Assembly: GCF_022458865.1 (NCBI RefSeq)
Contig: NZ_JAJNMU010000006.1
Span: 310,001-374,000 of the forward strand
Origin: Paenibacillus periandrae
GTDB lineage: Bacteria > Bacillota > Bacilli > Paenibacillales > NBRC-103111
Length of the DNA: 64,000 nt
Reading direction: 5' to 3'
The position numbers were made by a program, and so were the translations under genes. Under the pieces are notes generated by a model. That model was not told where the DNA came from, searched no databases, and was given only the letters and a program-made list of their open reading frames with translations. Position 1 is the stretch's first letter. Each line of letters starts with the position of its first letter. Positions 8,501-16,697 of this stretch are shown here, one piece after another.

Positions 8501-10671
8501 GAGATCCAGATAACCCTAATCTGCAAATGATTGACGACAAGATCTTGACTCATAACGACTCTTACAGTACTTCCGTCTACCTGGATCCAAACTGTTTGCA
8601 GCTATTGGTATTGGAACCGGTAGATGCCAATGTGCTGCTAAGCAATTCTTTTGATGAGGAGGTTACAGGAGCAACACCGGGTTGGACCGTAAGCAAGCCC
8701 CCCGGTACGGCCGTTTCCATTGTGAACGTGCCCAGTACGGTCAATCGAAGTGTGTACTTAAAGGATGATTCAACCGCAGGCTTTGCACAGATTACTAAGA
8801 CCTTCTCAGCTCAAACAGAAGCAGTCACGGCCCAGTGGCGATTTAAAGACGACTCGGATGTAATGGGTGACCGATTCCAATTAAAGAGCGGCACTACTGT
8901 TGCAGTTGATGTATACGTGAATGCGTCCGGTATATTGATGGCATCCGGTACTGCTCTTCAGAGTCTGAACTCTGGAACATGGTACAACGTGAGTTTGACG
9001 GCGAACCCCGCAACGAATAAGTATGACATCTACATTAACAACTCTTTGAAGGCATCTGGAATACCGTTTTCCGCTCCGGTAACGAAACTGGATACGATCA
9101 GTTTCCGTACAGGAGAATCAAACAAGAACTTGCTATATATCGATGATGTGAAGATTTCGAATATAACTCCGCCATCTTGGACGAGCAGCAAAGCTTTAGT
9201 CGCCACCAGCCGCAGCCAAAACTCCATAGGACTTTTGTGGAGCGGTGCAGACTATACAACCGTAGCCTACAAGGTTTATAACGGAACTACCCTATCTACT
9301 ACGGTAGTTGACGCTACAAACACCGACGTCAACGGATTAACCCCTGGTATGGATTACATCTTCACAGTTCAGGCAGTCGATAAGTACGGCAACGCAAGCA
9401 CGGATGGCCCGACGCTTAACGTGTCCACGACTTCATTCCAGAGAGGAGGTTCCGGCGGTTCCACGAGCAGCGGAGGCGGCGCATTACCAAGCGAATCCGT
9501 TTCTCGCGACGGCTTAACTGCAGACGCTGAAGGGAAGGTAGACTCCAATTCGCTCAAATCGGCCCTTTCCGCTTCGAATCTAATAGAAGTTGTGGCAAAT
9601 GGGGATTACGTTAGCTTGCCCGCTATGGGTCTCATCGATGCTGCGAAGAATCAAAATTCTGCAGTAAAGGTTACTTCAGCAAACGGCTCTATTGTTCTGC
9701 CGTTGTCTGTTCTGAAACTGGAGAAATTAGCCGAATCAATAGGAGTCAGCATAAGCGAGCTGAGTGTTAGCGTTTCTATAAAGAAAATATCCGGAGACTT
9801 CGCAAAAGGCGTAGCGGAAGCTCTGTCTAAAGCGAATGCTACGTCTCTTTCCGACGCGATTGACTTCAACGTAATCGTTCAAGACAAAGTCGGTAATTCA
9901 TTTGATGTAAACTTTGGTGCAACCTATGTTTCCCGATCCGTCAACGTACAGAAAGCTGTCCCTGACAAAGCAACGGGGGCTCTATTCAATAAGGTTAGCA
10001 AAAGCTTAACCTTCGTGCCTACTACTTTCGAGTTCAACAATGGCAAAACTATTGCTACCTTGAAACGTAACGGCAACAGTATCTACACAGTTGTTGAGCT
10101 CAACAGGAATTTTGATGACATCAATGCTCACTGGGCTAAAGCGGAGATTGAATTTCTGGCCAATAAGCTTGTTATCGATGGAGTATCGGAACATAAATTC
10201 GATGCCGACCGTAACATCACCCGAGCAGAATTTGCAGCATTGATCGTTCGTGCCTTGGGGCTTAGCCCCATGAAGTCGGTATCCTCATTTGCGGATGTCA
10301 AAGCCGATGCCTGGTACTCGGATGCTGTTTCTACAGCCTCGGCTGCCGGAATCATCCATGGTTACGAAAATGGAGCATTCCGTCCGGATACACAAATTAC
10401 CCGTGAGGAGCTTGCGGCAATGGTTGTCCGAGCCATGAACTACGCAGGTGCTGACAGTAACGTTGCCCCTTCGGATCAAGCCATGATTCTAAGCCGATTC
10501 AAGGATTCGAGCAAGATCGGCTGGGGGCAGAAAGAAATCGCTGCCGCAATCAGTGCTAACTTGATTAACGGCATGTCTGAGGACACACTTGGTTCCGACA
10601 GAATGGCAACTCGCGCACAAACCGCTGTCATCCTGAAGCGTTTCCTAAAAGCCGTCCATTTTATAGATTAA
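5587..10671 (+). CDS. Secreted SLH-anchored glycosidase with two tandem GH39-like catalytic modules
   Basis: A 1694-residue exported protein. Residues 1-35 form a signal peptide (probable cleavage after SNA). Module 1 (about 44-507) and module 2 (about 512-1012) are homologous clan GH-A-like enzymes. Each has an NEP motif (E172, E647: candidate acid/base), a DFISYHGY motif and ITE(S/T)G (E297, E789: candidate nucleophile). Then come a LamG/CBM-like beta-sandwich (about 1015-1195), a fibronectin type III domain (about 1198-1283), a Gly/Ser linker, an uncharacterised 200-residue segment and three SLH domains (about 1510-1690) that bind secondary cell-wall polymer. AGGAGG precedes the ATG. The enzyme should sit on the cell surface and feed the divergent importer. 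GH39 is the best guess from motifs; substrate is unknown. Confidence 0.88.
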   Translation: MLNFKKILRMKILNFTLVTALVGTSTIIPQTSNANEASIPSSATIAVDANVSQGALYRGEQHFNISKYFTYGDQRNADVQFINDQGLHSKVLRTWVDQDIYDTDTDTYNFSKYDDYFSDTSNMADALLVNIKAEKVIPEYKSPDKVKPILKNIIKYLKQNYPKVKYIEALNEPDDMKTNRYKGVVTPDTVYSYYKAFSDAVYEVNAELNPSVPLQVGGPTTMRLDLDWLRKFLDGYKNDTSPKKQLDFISYHGYFTGPNYTDFVKEDPSIVNNQRSQIDAELSSRGLSMYIPSFITESGIYPGTLSDVPNSSGGVQPDQLRQAAGLASLHYWFMNNSKNHAFQWELRHPDNARKDVLVSRDQNNVVLSNIPTNKFTPYGNMLVMLSKMKATRISATSDSIMGGKGVYALAAKDDTGVSLMMWNYQSTETKGYNGVANVSSLPSIFSGKNVRVKTYKIDATTSNYYANNDKGNLQMVDDKIVAHNGNYTASVQLEPNSLQLLVLEPVSKPSSVTVSVDANVSQGELFRSEKYFNIAKQSTYTAAQASRSADIQFLNDQGLHTKIQRVWINESEIYDESTGLFNKYDQIDTYLSQVSNMADELLVNVRAEKVIKEFEYTPAQIKPIVKEYIKHIKQNFPKIKYLEVTNEPDAPANSEANYYRIDPVTKKQTNTNILSPSNYYIYYKAFSDAVNEVNAELNPSVPLQVGGPALYNFDLDWFKGFLDGYKNDTSPTKKLDFISYHGYLRKDPSTGKNLFYKDNLRMAEPERSVIEGELSSRGISTDIPSFITETGMYPGPSGDDLDLIALSQGKTPSFDYIDKDQLRQAAGMASLAYWYSDSSSKNYPFGWNVRHNGGNGRKDALVSRDRNNKLLDPIYSDKFTPYGNMREMQSKMKVTKVSASSNSIDSNGKGVYALASKDDTGVSLMVWNYQGTGTTDYNAAIHISNLPSIFNGKNIRVKTYKINNTTSNYYNGDPDNPNLQMIDDKILTHNDSYSTSVYLDPNCLQLLVLEPVDANVLLSNSFDEEVTGATPGWTVSKPPGTAVSIVNVPSTVNRSVYLKDDSTAGFAQITKTFSAQTEAVTAQWRFKDDSDVMGDRFQLKSGTTVAVDVYVNASGILMASGTALQSLNSGTWYNVSLTANPATNKYDIYINNSLKASGIPFSAPVTKLDTISFRTGESNKNLLYIDDVKISNITPPSWTSSKALVATSRSQNSIGLLWSGADYTTVAYKVYNGTTLSTTVVDATNTDVNGLTPGMDYIFTVQAVDKYGNASTDGPTLNVSTTSFQRGGSGGSTSSGGGALPSESVSRDGLTADAEGKVDSNSLKSALSASNLIEVVANGDYVSLPAMGLIDAAKNQNSAVKVTSANGSIVLPLSVLKLEKLAESIGVSISELSVSVSIKKISGDFAKGVAEALSKANATSLSDAIDFNVIVQDKVGNSFDVNFGATYVSRSVNVQKAVPDKATGALFNKVSKSLTFVPTTFEFNNGKTIATLKRNGNSIYTVVELNRNFDDINAHWAKAEIEFLANKLVIDGVSEHKFDADRNITRAEFAALIVRALGLSPMKSVSSFADVKADAWYSDAVSTASAAGIIHGYENGAFRPDTQITREELAAMVVRAMNYAGADSNVAPSDQAMILSRFKDSSKIGWGQKEIAAAISANLINGMSEDTLGSDRMATRAQTAVILKRFLKAVHFID

Positions 10672-10691
10672 GCATATAGAGAAAAATTATT

Positions 10692-10720
10692 GGGGTCCTC
10701 CCGTGGACCCCTTCTCTTTT
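10692..10720 (+). terminator. Rho-independent terminator of the SLH enzyme gene
   Basis: Stem GGGGTCC (10692-10698) with GGACCCC (10705-10711) and a loop of six bases, followed by TTCTCTTTTT. It begins 20 bp after the stop codon. Confidence 0.85.
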
Positions 10721-10742
10721 TGGAGGTGTTCTCGGTAGTAGG

Positions 10743-10783
10743 TCGTTCGTATTATTTGCCATGCTGGCGAATAATACGAACGA
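10743..10783. repeat. Long inverted repeat between convergent genes
   Basis: Arms of 18 bp (10743-10760 and 10766-10783, one mismatch) around a 5-base centre; the outer 14 bases TCGTTCGTATTATT pair perfectly. It has no T-tract on either side, so it is not an ordinary terminator. It could be an RNA 3'-end stabiliser or a mobile-element remnant. Confidence 0.7.
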
Positions 10784-10843
10784 TCACATTCATCACAACC
10801 GAGTCAATAACCGTTCAGATATCATTTAGGATTTTAGGGTGAA

Positions 10844-10896
10844 AACAAAGCTGCCGGATTCGCCACACACCATGTGTCGAATCCGGCAGCTTTGTT
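10844..10896 (-). terminator. Strong hairpin, probable terminator of the response regulator gene
   Basis: Perfect 19-bp arms (10844-10862 and 10878-10896) with core CTGCCGGATTCG, starting 10 bp beyond the minus-strand regulator stop. The minus side ends in TTTGTTTTC. Both genes converge here, so it may act on both transcripts. Confidence 0.75.
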
Positions 10897-10906
10897 TATG
10901 TTCTAC

Positions 10907-12490
10907 TTACTTTCTCCTCGAGTTCTTACGATATTCGCTGGGTTTAGACCCTACCAATTTCTCAAATAAACGGGCAAAATGCTGCGCATCCGAATAGCCG
11001 ACCATTTGACAGATCTCGTACACCTTCAAATCGGTTTTCTCCAGTAGATCCTTCGATTTATTAATTCGAATCTGAGCAAGAAAGTTAAGATAAGTATCAC
11101 CTGTCTTCTGTTTAAACAGCTGGCTTAAATAATATGGGTTAATGAAAAAGCGGTCGGATAGATCCGCGAGGCTGATCTGATCGTTGTAATGATCCCTCAC
11201 GTATTCTTTGATTTGTGTAATGATATCCTTTTTCTTAGGTATTTTTCTTTCCACTTTTAACGAAATAATTCCCCTAAAAACTTGAACCATCCATTGCTCT
11301 AATTGCTCAAGGGTTCGAATACGTGAGGTGTCCTCCAGAGACAATATGTTTCCTCCTAAAAAGTTATTTTGCTGCAGCTGAAGGAATGACATTTTACGCA
11401 CGCTAGATAACAGGATGTTCAAGCACTGCAATTGGAGGTCAACCGGACTCATTCCTCTTTCCGAATCCATCTGCTGGAATATTTCACGTATGATGCGAAT
11501 ACATTCTGCTTCGTCCATATTATCCAAACCGGATTCCAGTTGGTTGATCATATCTTCCGAAATAGGATGGCTCGTTCCCGGAAGGGTTATGATCTCGGGG
11601 TAAGGGATCACAACATCCACACCTTTGATTACCTTATAGCTTAATGCATAGCGGGCTTCCTCAAAGGATCGGCTAATCCCCGCTTCACGCTCGTGCACGG
11701 TTCCGATTCCAATAGTCATTTCCAGCTTTAACTCGCGATACAGGGACTCTCTTAGACGCTGGATGGAGCCGACCAACTTCTCATAAGCAATATTTCGACT
11801 ATGTGCAACGACTAAAGCGATCTGGCCCCTGGAATAACGGAATCTGTATACCTTCAGGTACTGCTCAAATGCGTGATCTATCTGGCGAAACACCGGTTCA
11901 AGGACAAATTCCTTAAAGCTTTCATTGGTATTCCCTAATTCTAACAAAGCACAAACAAAAAAATTACCTTCGATGGGGATGGATGCCATCCGCAGCAGTT
12001 CTTCCACGTAATCGGTATTTTCACTACCAACGTCAATGATGTCCCTCAATGAGATTTCCTGCATGCGGCTATGGACCTCTTGCTTCAGATCCTCTACTTC
12101 CTGAAGCTTAGCTTTTTCCGTCTTAATGACCTCTATAACTTTATAAATACAATCGCGTAACTCCTCTATCTCCACTGGTTTGTTAAGGTAATATTGAACC
12201 CCCAACTGTATGCCCCTTCGTGCGTATTCAAAGTCGGCATATCCGCTTAATAAAATGAATTTCGCTTGACATCCAGCTTCCTTAAGCATGCTGATCATTT
12301 TTAGACCATCAACCTGAGGCATTCGAATATCCGTTATTACTATATCTGGCTTCAGTACTTGAATTAGTTTTACACCTTCAATACCGTTGAGGGCTACACC
12401 CACCACCTTACATGCCGAAATATGGCGTTTTATCAATAATTGGAGGCCGTCCAAAATCCCCTTCTCGTCGTCTACTAAAATCACCTTCAT
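10907..12490 (-). CDS. YesN-type response regulator with AraC DNA-binding domain
   Basis: A 527-residue cytoplasmic regulator. Residues 1-120 are a receiver domain with acidic pair D7-D8, phospho-acceptor D54 (ITDIRMP) and the conserved Lys in LNKPVE. A long middle region of the type seen in YesN proteins follows. Residues from about 425 form two AraC-type helix-turn-helix motifs (ISLADLSDRFFINPYYLSQLFK and VYEICQMVGYSDAQHFARLF). It lies 35 bp downstream of its partner kinase gene in the same operon. YesM/YesN pairs typically activate nearby carbohydrate importers and hydrolases, so the importer operon and the SLH enzyme are the likely targets. Confidence 0.93.
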   Translation of the reverse strand: MKVILVDDEKGILDGLQLLIKRHISACKVVGVALNGIEGVKLIQVLKPDIVITDIRMPQVDGLKMISMLKEAGCQAKFILLSGYADFEYARRGIQLGVQYYLNKPVEIEELRDCIYKVIEVIKTEKAKLQEVEDLKQEVHSRMQEISLRDIIDVGSENTDYVEELLRMASIPIEGNFFVCALLELGNTNESFKEFVLEPVFRQIDHAFEQYLKVYRFRYSRGQIALVVAHSRNIAYEKLVGSIQRLRESLYRELKLEMTIGIGTVHEREAGISRSFEEARYALSYKVIKGVDVVIPYPEIITLPGTSHPISEDMINQLESGLDNMDEAECIRIIREIFQQMDSERGMSPVDLQLQCLNILLSSVRKMSFLQLQQNNFLGGNILSLEDTSRIRTLEQLEQWMVQVFRGIISLKVERKIPKKKDIITQIKEYVRDHYNDQISLADLSDRFFINPYYLSQLFKQKTGDTYLNFLAQIRINKSKDLLEKTDLKVYEICQMVGYSDAQHFARLFEKLVGSKPSEYRKNSRRK

Positions 12491-12525
12491 TGTTACCCGC
12501 CCCTTCCTATTTATTTAACAAGCGA

Positions 12526-14331
12526 TTAGAGCTTAGGAATTAGTATCTCTACCGTTGTCCCTTGCCCGTCCCAAGGCAAAATTTTAAGGTGATATCGTTC
12601 GCCATAATGTATTTTTATGCGCTCCGCAATATTTTTCAAACCTAGCCCTTTTTCCTCCGACTCTAGCTTGTACTTATCCATTTCCGCTTCTTCCAAAATT
12701 CGGCTAAGCCCTTCGTATTTTTCGTCCGAAATACCAAGTCCGTCGTCCGAAATTCGAATCAATATCCATCCCTCGTCAGTCCAACGCCCTTCAATTACAA
12801 TATTCATCATTCGGTTGTAATCTTGAAAACCATGATTAACGCTATTTTCAACTATGGGTTGAAAAACAATAGGAATGATGCTGCACCGCTGCATCTCCTC
12901 GGGAATGCGGATATCCAAACAGAACTTGTCGTCAAAACGGATATTCTGAAGCTTTAAATAATTAAGCGTGTACTCAACTTCGTCCTTAATAGAATGCCTC
13001 CTGCCTTCCTTCCCCAATGCTAAACGAAACATTTTTCCTAAAATCATGATCATGTCAGCGGTCTCATCATCCTCATTGACAAGCGCCTTCATGCGGATCG
13101 ATTCCAACGTATTATAGAGCATGTGAGGATTGATTTGGTTCTGAAGGGCAATAAACTTGGTATGACGGCGCTTTATCTCGGCTATATAGACTTCTTCGAT
13201 CAAGGTTCGAATGGTGGTAATCATTTTGTTATAACTATTAACCAGACACCCTATTTCGTCATTGGACTGCTCACTATCGATTGGTTTGTATTCTCCCGTT
13301 TCTGCCTGCTTCATGCTTCGACGTAATGCTTTGATTGGCTTGGTGATGGTATAGCTCAAGGTTATGGAGATAATCACCGTAACGAGACTTGTGATCACAA
13401 TTACCATTACGGTCACAACCTTCATCCTGCTGATTTTCTTCAGTAACTTATCACGGGAAATTTCCGTCTTTATAATTAGATTCCCTAGCTCGGTTTGGCC
13501 TGTGAGAACAATTCGGTCATCCGAACTAGAATCACTATTATACTCCTTACCCGATTCCATTATTTCCTTCCATGACTGTTTGCCACTAGCCGCATCGGAA
13601 TGATACACAATCTCCCCGGATTTATCACTAATGTTAACACTTATACCATATTTGTCTTGAGCTTTGAGAAAATCATTAGCAAGCGGAAGCAATGTATATG
13701 GATCAATATCAATAAGAAGCAGCCCTGCATAAGTGCCATCATAATTCAGGAGCACCCTGCCTATCGTGACCAGCACACCTTGTCCTTTATCCTCGTAATA
13801 AGTGCGGTCGTGCAGGCCCGTAATAAAAAACGTATTGTCTGAGCTTTGAAGTCTTTTGTACCATTCCCTGGTAACTAACTCTCTCAAATTTACCATGCTA
13901 GTTGTATTCCCATACTCGTAAATACTATTGTCATGACTGATCAGCATCACATTAACAATTTCCGGTTTCAACAAAGCAACCTTCATCAATAACTTCTGTA
14001 CGATAACCTTTTGAATAATGAACTCGTCCATAGTCAACTTCCGCTCATCGCCAGGTTTGAAAATAATATCATTGTCAACCAATACCGATTTGGTAATCTT
14101 GTCATATTCTTTAGTGAAATTATTGAGTGAAACCTCGATCTGCGATGTGTACAACGAAACTAATTCTTGTGAAGAATCTTCCAAACCCGCAACCCAATGT
14201 TGATATATAATGGCGCTTACAACCACCAGCGGAACGACCCCGGCAAGTAGGTAACCTACCATCAATTTGTTGTGGAACTTCATATTTCTTATGAACAAAA
14301 CTGCTTTGGGGAACCATTTTGTATGCTCCAT
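12526..14331 (-). CDS. YesM-type sensor histidine kinase
   Basis: A 601-residue membrane kinase. Helix 1 (about 24-46) and helix 2 (about 304-330) enclose an extracellular sensor of about 255 residues resembling a Cache domain. A HAMP domain follows (about 330-383). The phospho-acceptor is H403 in QINPHMLYNTLE; most of the family have PHFLYNTL, so Met replaces the usual Phe. The ATP-binding domain shows NSVNHGF, DDGLGIS and KGLGLKNIAERI. It probably senses a saccharide, directly or through the binding protein. The gene starts the kinase-regulator operon; a cre-like site lies about 120 bp upstream. Confidence 0.93.
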   Translation of the reverse strand: MEHTKWFPKAVLFIRNMKFHNKLMVGYLLAGVVPLVVVSAIIYQHWVAGLEDSSQELVSLYTSQIEVSLNNFTKEYDKITKSVLVDNDIIFKPGDERKLTMDEFIIQKVIVQKLLMKVALLKPEIVNVMLISHDNSIYEYGNTTSMVNLRELVTREWYKRLQSSDNTFFITGLHDRTYYEDKGQGVLVTIGRVLLNYDGTYAGLLLIDIDPYTLLPLANDFLKAQDKYGISVNISDKSGEIVYHSDAASGKQSWKEIMESGKEYNSDSSSDDRIVLTGQTELGNLIIKTEISRDKLLKKISRMKVVTVMVIVITSLVTVIISITLSYTITKPIKALRRSMKQAETGEYKPIDSEQSNDEIGCLVNSYNKMITTIRTLIEEVYIAEIKRRHTKFIALQNQINPHMLYNTLESIRMKALVNEDDETADMIMILGKMFRLALGKEGRRHSIKDEVEYTLNYLKLQNIRFDDKFCLDIRIPEEMQRCSIIPIVFQPIVENSVNHGFQDYNRMMNIVIEGRWTDEGWILIRISDDGLGISDEKYEGLSRILEEAEMDKYKLESEEKGLGLKNIAERIKIHYGERYHLKILPWDGQGTTVEILIPKL

Positions 14332-14911
14332 AGGAAATCCATCCTCAATTGTTAATTGTCACTTTCTTGATCAATAACCAGAAATAGAAATGAAGCCCTC
14401 CAACGGCCCTTAAATATTTCCGATAAACAAATCCATTTTTCACTGCATATTTGTATTCGCTTACACTAATGCTAAATCCCCCTATATCAATAAATGATCA
14501 AGATGAGCTAATACTAATAGTACCCAATAAAACATTTCATTACAATAAAATCATCTTGATAAAGGAAAGCAGGATCTTCTTCCATACGGATATTGCTTGT
14601 ATTATAATTTCCCCAATCGCAAAGTCCTATTATCACTTTCTAATGTTGTTAATGCAACCCGGAACCCCCTAAAACAAAATGATCATGAATTTGCATTTAG
14701 AGAGGTCCATATTCCTTTTATGCTCCTACAATACCACTTTAAGTTGTGGTCAGCAGGCTCTAATAATAAGACCTCTAGGAGAAAATGAACACAGTATCCG
14801 TTCACCCACCCCAACAAGAAGAGGCCCTCGGAAAGCCTCAAAGTGTCTGATCATTGTTTAATTTCCATGGTTTTCGAGGATAATATTGCGGAAACTTGCC
14901 GCCGTTTCACT
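14332..14911. other. Intergenic region upstream of the kinase operon
   Basis: About 580 AT-rich bases with no gene I can support. It holds the cre-like site at 14451-14466 and a weak GAGGC/GCCTC hairpin near 14820. Short open frames here lack ribosome sites and recognisable products. Confidence 0.55.
14451..14466. promoter_or_regulatory. cre-like operator upstream of the yesM-like gene
   Basis: TTGTATTCGCTTACAC matches the site at 5055-5070 at 14 of 16 positions and lies about 120 bp upstream of the kinase start. A shared operator would place sensing, import and degradation genes under one repressor. Confidence 0.5.
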
Positions 14912-15581
14912 CTAGATAAAGCTTCCACCGTCTACTTTGATGAGATCACCTTTCACGAAATGCGAATGGGAAATTAAAGAGCAAACTGTTTCCGCCACAT
15001 CTTCAGGAGTTGCGATTCTGTCGAGCGGCGTTCCCTCCGCCAGTCGCATTATATGATCCTGATGTCCTTCAACCCAACGAGTTTGAACAATTCCCGGTGC
15101 AATGCTGTTCACTCGGACTTCAGGGACATGACGTGGGAAGCGATTTCGTTATGCTGATGGCAGTGGCTTTCGAGGCTGCATTAAGCGATTTAGCTCCAAT
15201 CCCGTCAATACTGCGACCGAGATAATGGTGACGATACAGGCTCTCCGCTTTATAATTCGGACGCTGCAGCTCGGCAAAAGTAGAAAAGCCCCTTGACGTT
15301 GACATTCATCACCCGGTTCCAATACTCTTCCTTCAATCCTCCTAAGTCTTCATGGTTGACAAATTTCGTTAATCATTTACCGGAAATGAAAATCTTCAGA
15401 AACATTAGCTTTGAGCAGCAAACTTTTAGCTCCTAAAGCATCAATTTGTTTCCCCGTTTCAACGCTTCACTTTCAGATTTGGAGTAATTAATTGTAATGT
15501 ACTCTTCCCTGTCTAAAGAAAAGCGGTTGCTTTTTCATTGTCGTTAGAGGAACCTGTAATAATAGCAGCCTTTCTTCTCAA
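14912..15581 (-). pseudogene. Broken short-chain dehydrogenase/reductase (SDR)
   Basis: The remains of an SDR of about 220 residues. A TTG at 15581 with GGGGG seven bases upstream begins LRRKAAIITGSSN (degenerate nucleotide-binding motif) but meets stops within 25 codons. Fragments LGAKSLLLKANVSED, EEYWNRVMNVNVKGLF and an active-site-like stretch (HYLGRSIDGIGAKSLNAASKATAISITKSL) lie in different frames. The last 66 codons (15112-14912, NSIAPGIVQTRWVEG to VKGDLIKVDGGSFI) are a clean SDR C-terminus. At least three frame changes and several stops are needed, so the gene is dead. The catalytic Tyr-x3-Lys is not intact. Confidence 0.85.
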
Positions 15582-15727
15582 TATCTGTCCCCCTATTAGT
15601 GCTTTAGCGCCTTAAAATACGCGCTTTTTTCATGATGAATGTCGTCATATTGAGAAAATGGTTATATGATATCCAGCACATTGGATAAGCCAATTCTTAC
15701 ATATTATGATACATGTTTATTATACAA

Positions 15728-15866
15728 TTAATAAACCCAATAACGAGTTTTTTCGAGCCACTTCTGCCATGCCGTCACGTCCCAGCTCGATCCTTCAGGG
15801 ATTGCTACTATAGATCCCCCCACAAAATTCCAAGACTAGGTCAGCGTTTAAAATTGCCGCAACCAT
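15728..15866 (-). pseudogene. C-terminal gene remnant broken at a G6 run
   Basis: Two overlapping frames join into one sensible peptide if one G is removed from the G6 run near 15815. The first frame reads MVAAILNADLVLEFCGG, the second SIVAIPEGSSWDVTAWQKW and ends LEKTRYWVY before TAA at 15730. I do not recognise the family. No start or ribosome site is visible upstream. The rest of the interval 15582-16001 holds nothing I can support. Confidence 0.35.
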
Positions 15867-16001
15867 GTGCTTCGAAAATAGGTTAACATAAACAAGGTAC
15901 ACCAATAACTTATGGGGTCCCTACCATAAATATACATTTGATATATTTACATCACTTCCATGCCCCCCTCGGCAGAAATAGTTTGCACCTAGACACGACC
16001 A

Positions 16002-16697
16002 TTATGGATAAACAAACCAAGATATCGGGATTACCAGTACCGAGGTGATCATCCCCGCCATACACATGGAAAATACGCTGATGCTGCCAAGCAGGTCGGA
16101 TTCGCGAATTAACCGGCCTGTCCCAATCCCGTGTGAAGACGTTCCCATTGCAATGCCAACGGAAAAATCATCGCGCATGCCAAACAACCTGAGCACCTCG
16201 GGGCCGATCATACTGCCCAGCAATCCGGTTAATACGGTGAGCACAGAGCCTAACTCCGGAATCCCTCCCATATTACGGATAATTTCTACAGAAATCGGCG
16301 TAGTTACAGACTTGGGCATCATGGTAACCATAATTTCTCGTGAACCGCCCAATAACCAAACCAATGCTGAGCTGCTGGCGATACCCATAACCGATCCGGC
16401 AAAAATCCCGGCTAATAAGGGAGCCATCTTATCTTTAAACTTTTGCGCGTTCTTATATAGCGGAACTCCCAGTGCTACGGTCGCCGGACCGAGGAAAAAC
16501 TCAATCAGACTTCCTCCGGCATGGTAATCCGAATAAGATACTCCACCCGCAAGCAAAACAACAATAATCAGACCTGAACATATAAAGAGCGGATGAATCC
16601 ATTGAATAAAACGATTTATACCAAACGAAAATACGTATGCCAGCACGGTCAATGATATGCCGAATATCGGGCTTTGTGCAATCGAAGATAAACTCAC
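16002..16697 (-). CDS. lrgB: LrgB/CidB-family membrane protein
   Basis: A 231-residue polytopic membrane protein with the family signatures GPATVALGVPLYKN, PKSVTTPISVEI and MGTSSHGIGTGRLI. LrgAB/CidAB proteins were linked to murein hydrolase control and, in several Bacillota, to pyruvate uptake in stationary phase. The start is GTG at 16697 with GGAGGG six bases upstream. A longer frame open to 16952 only covers the partner gene in another frame and is not used. The GTG overlaps the lrgA stop (GTGA), so the two are translationally coupled. Confidence 0.92.
   Translation of the reverse strand: MSLSSIAQSPIFGISLTVLAYVFSFGINRFIQWIHPLFICSGLIIVVLLAGGVSYSDYHAGGSLIEFFLGPATVALGVPLYKNAQKFKDKMAPLLAGIFAGSVMGIASSSALVWLLGGSREIMVTMMPKSVTTPISVEIIRNMGGIPELGSVLTVLTGLLGSMIGPEVLRLFGMRDDFSVGIAMGTSSHGIGTGRLIRESDLLGSISVFSMCMAGMITSVLVIPISWFVYP

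Noticed and set aside
14451..14861. Several overlapping plus-strand frames of 60-73 codons
   Set aside because: AT-rich intergenic DNA, low-complexity translations, no ribosome sites.
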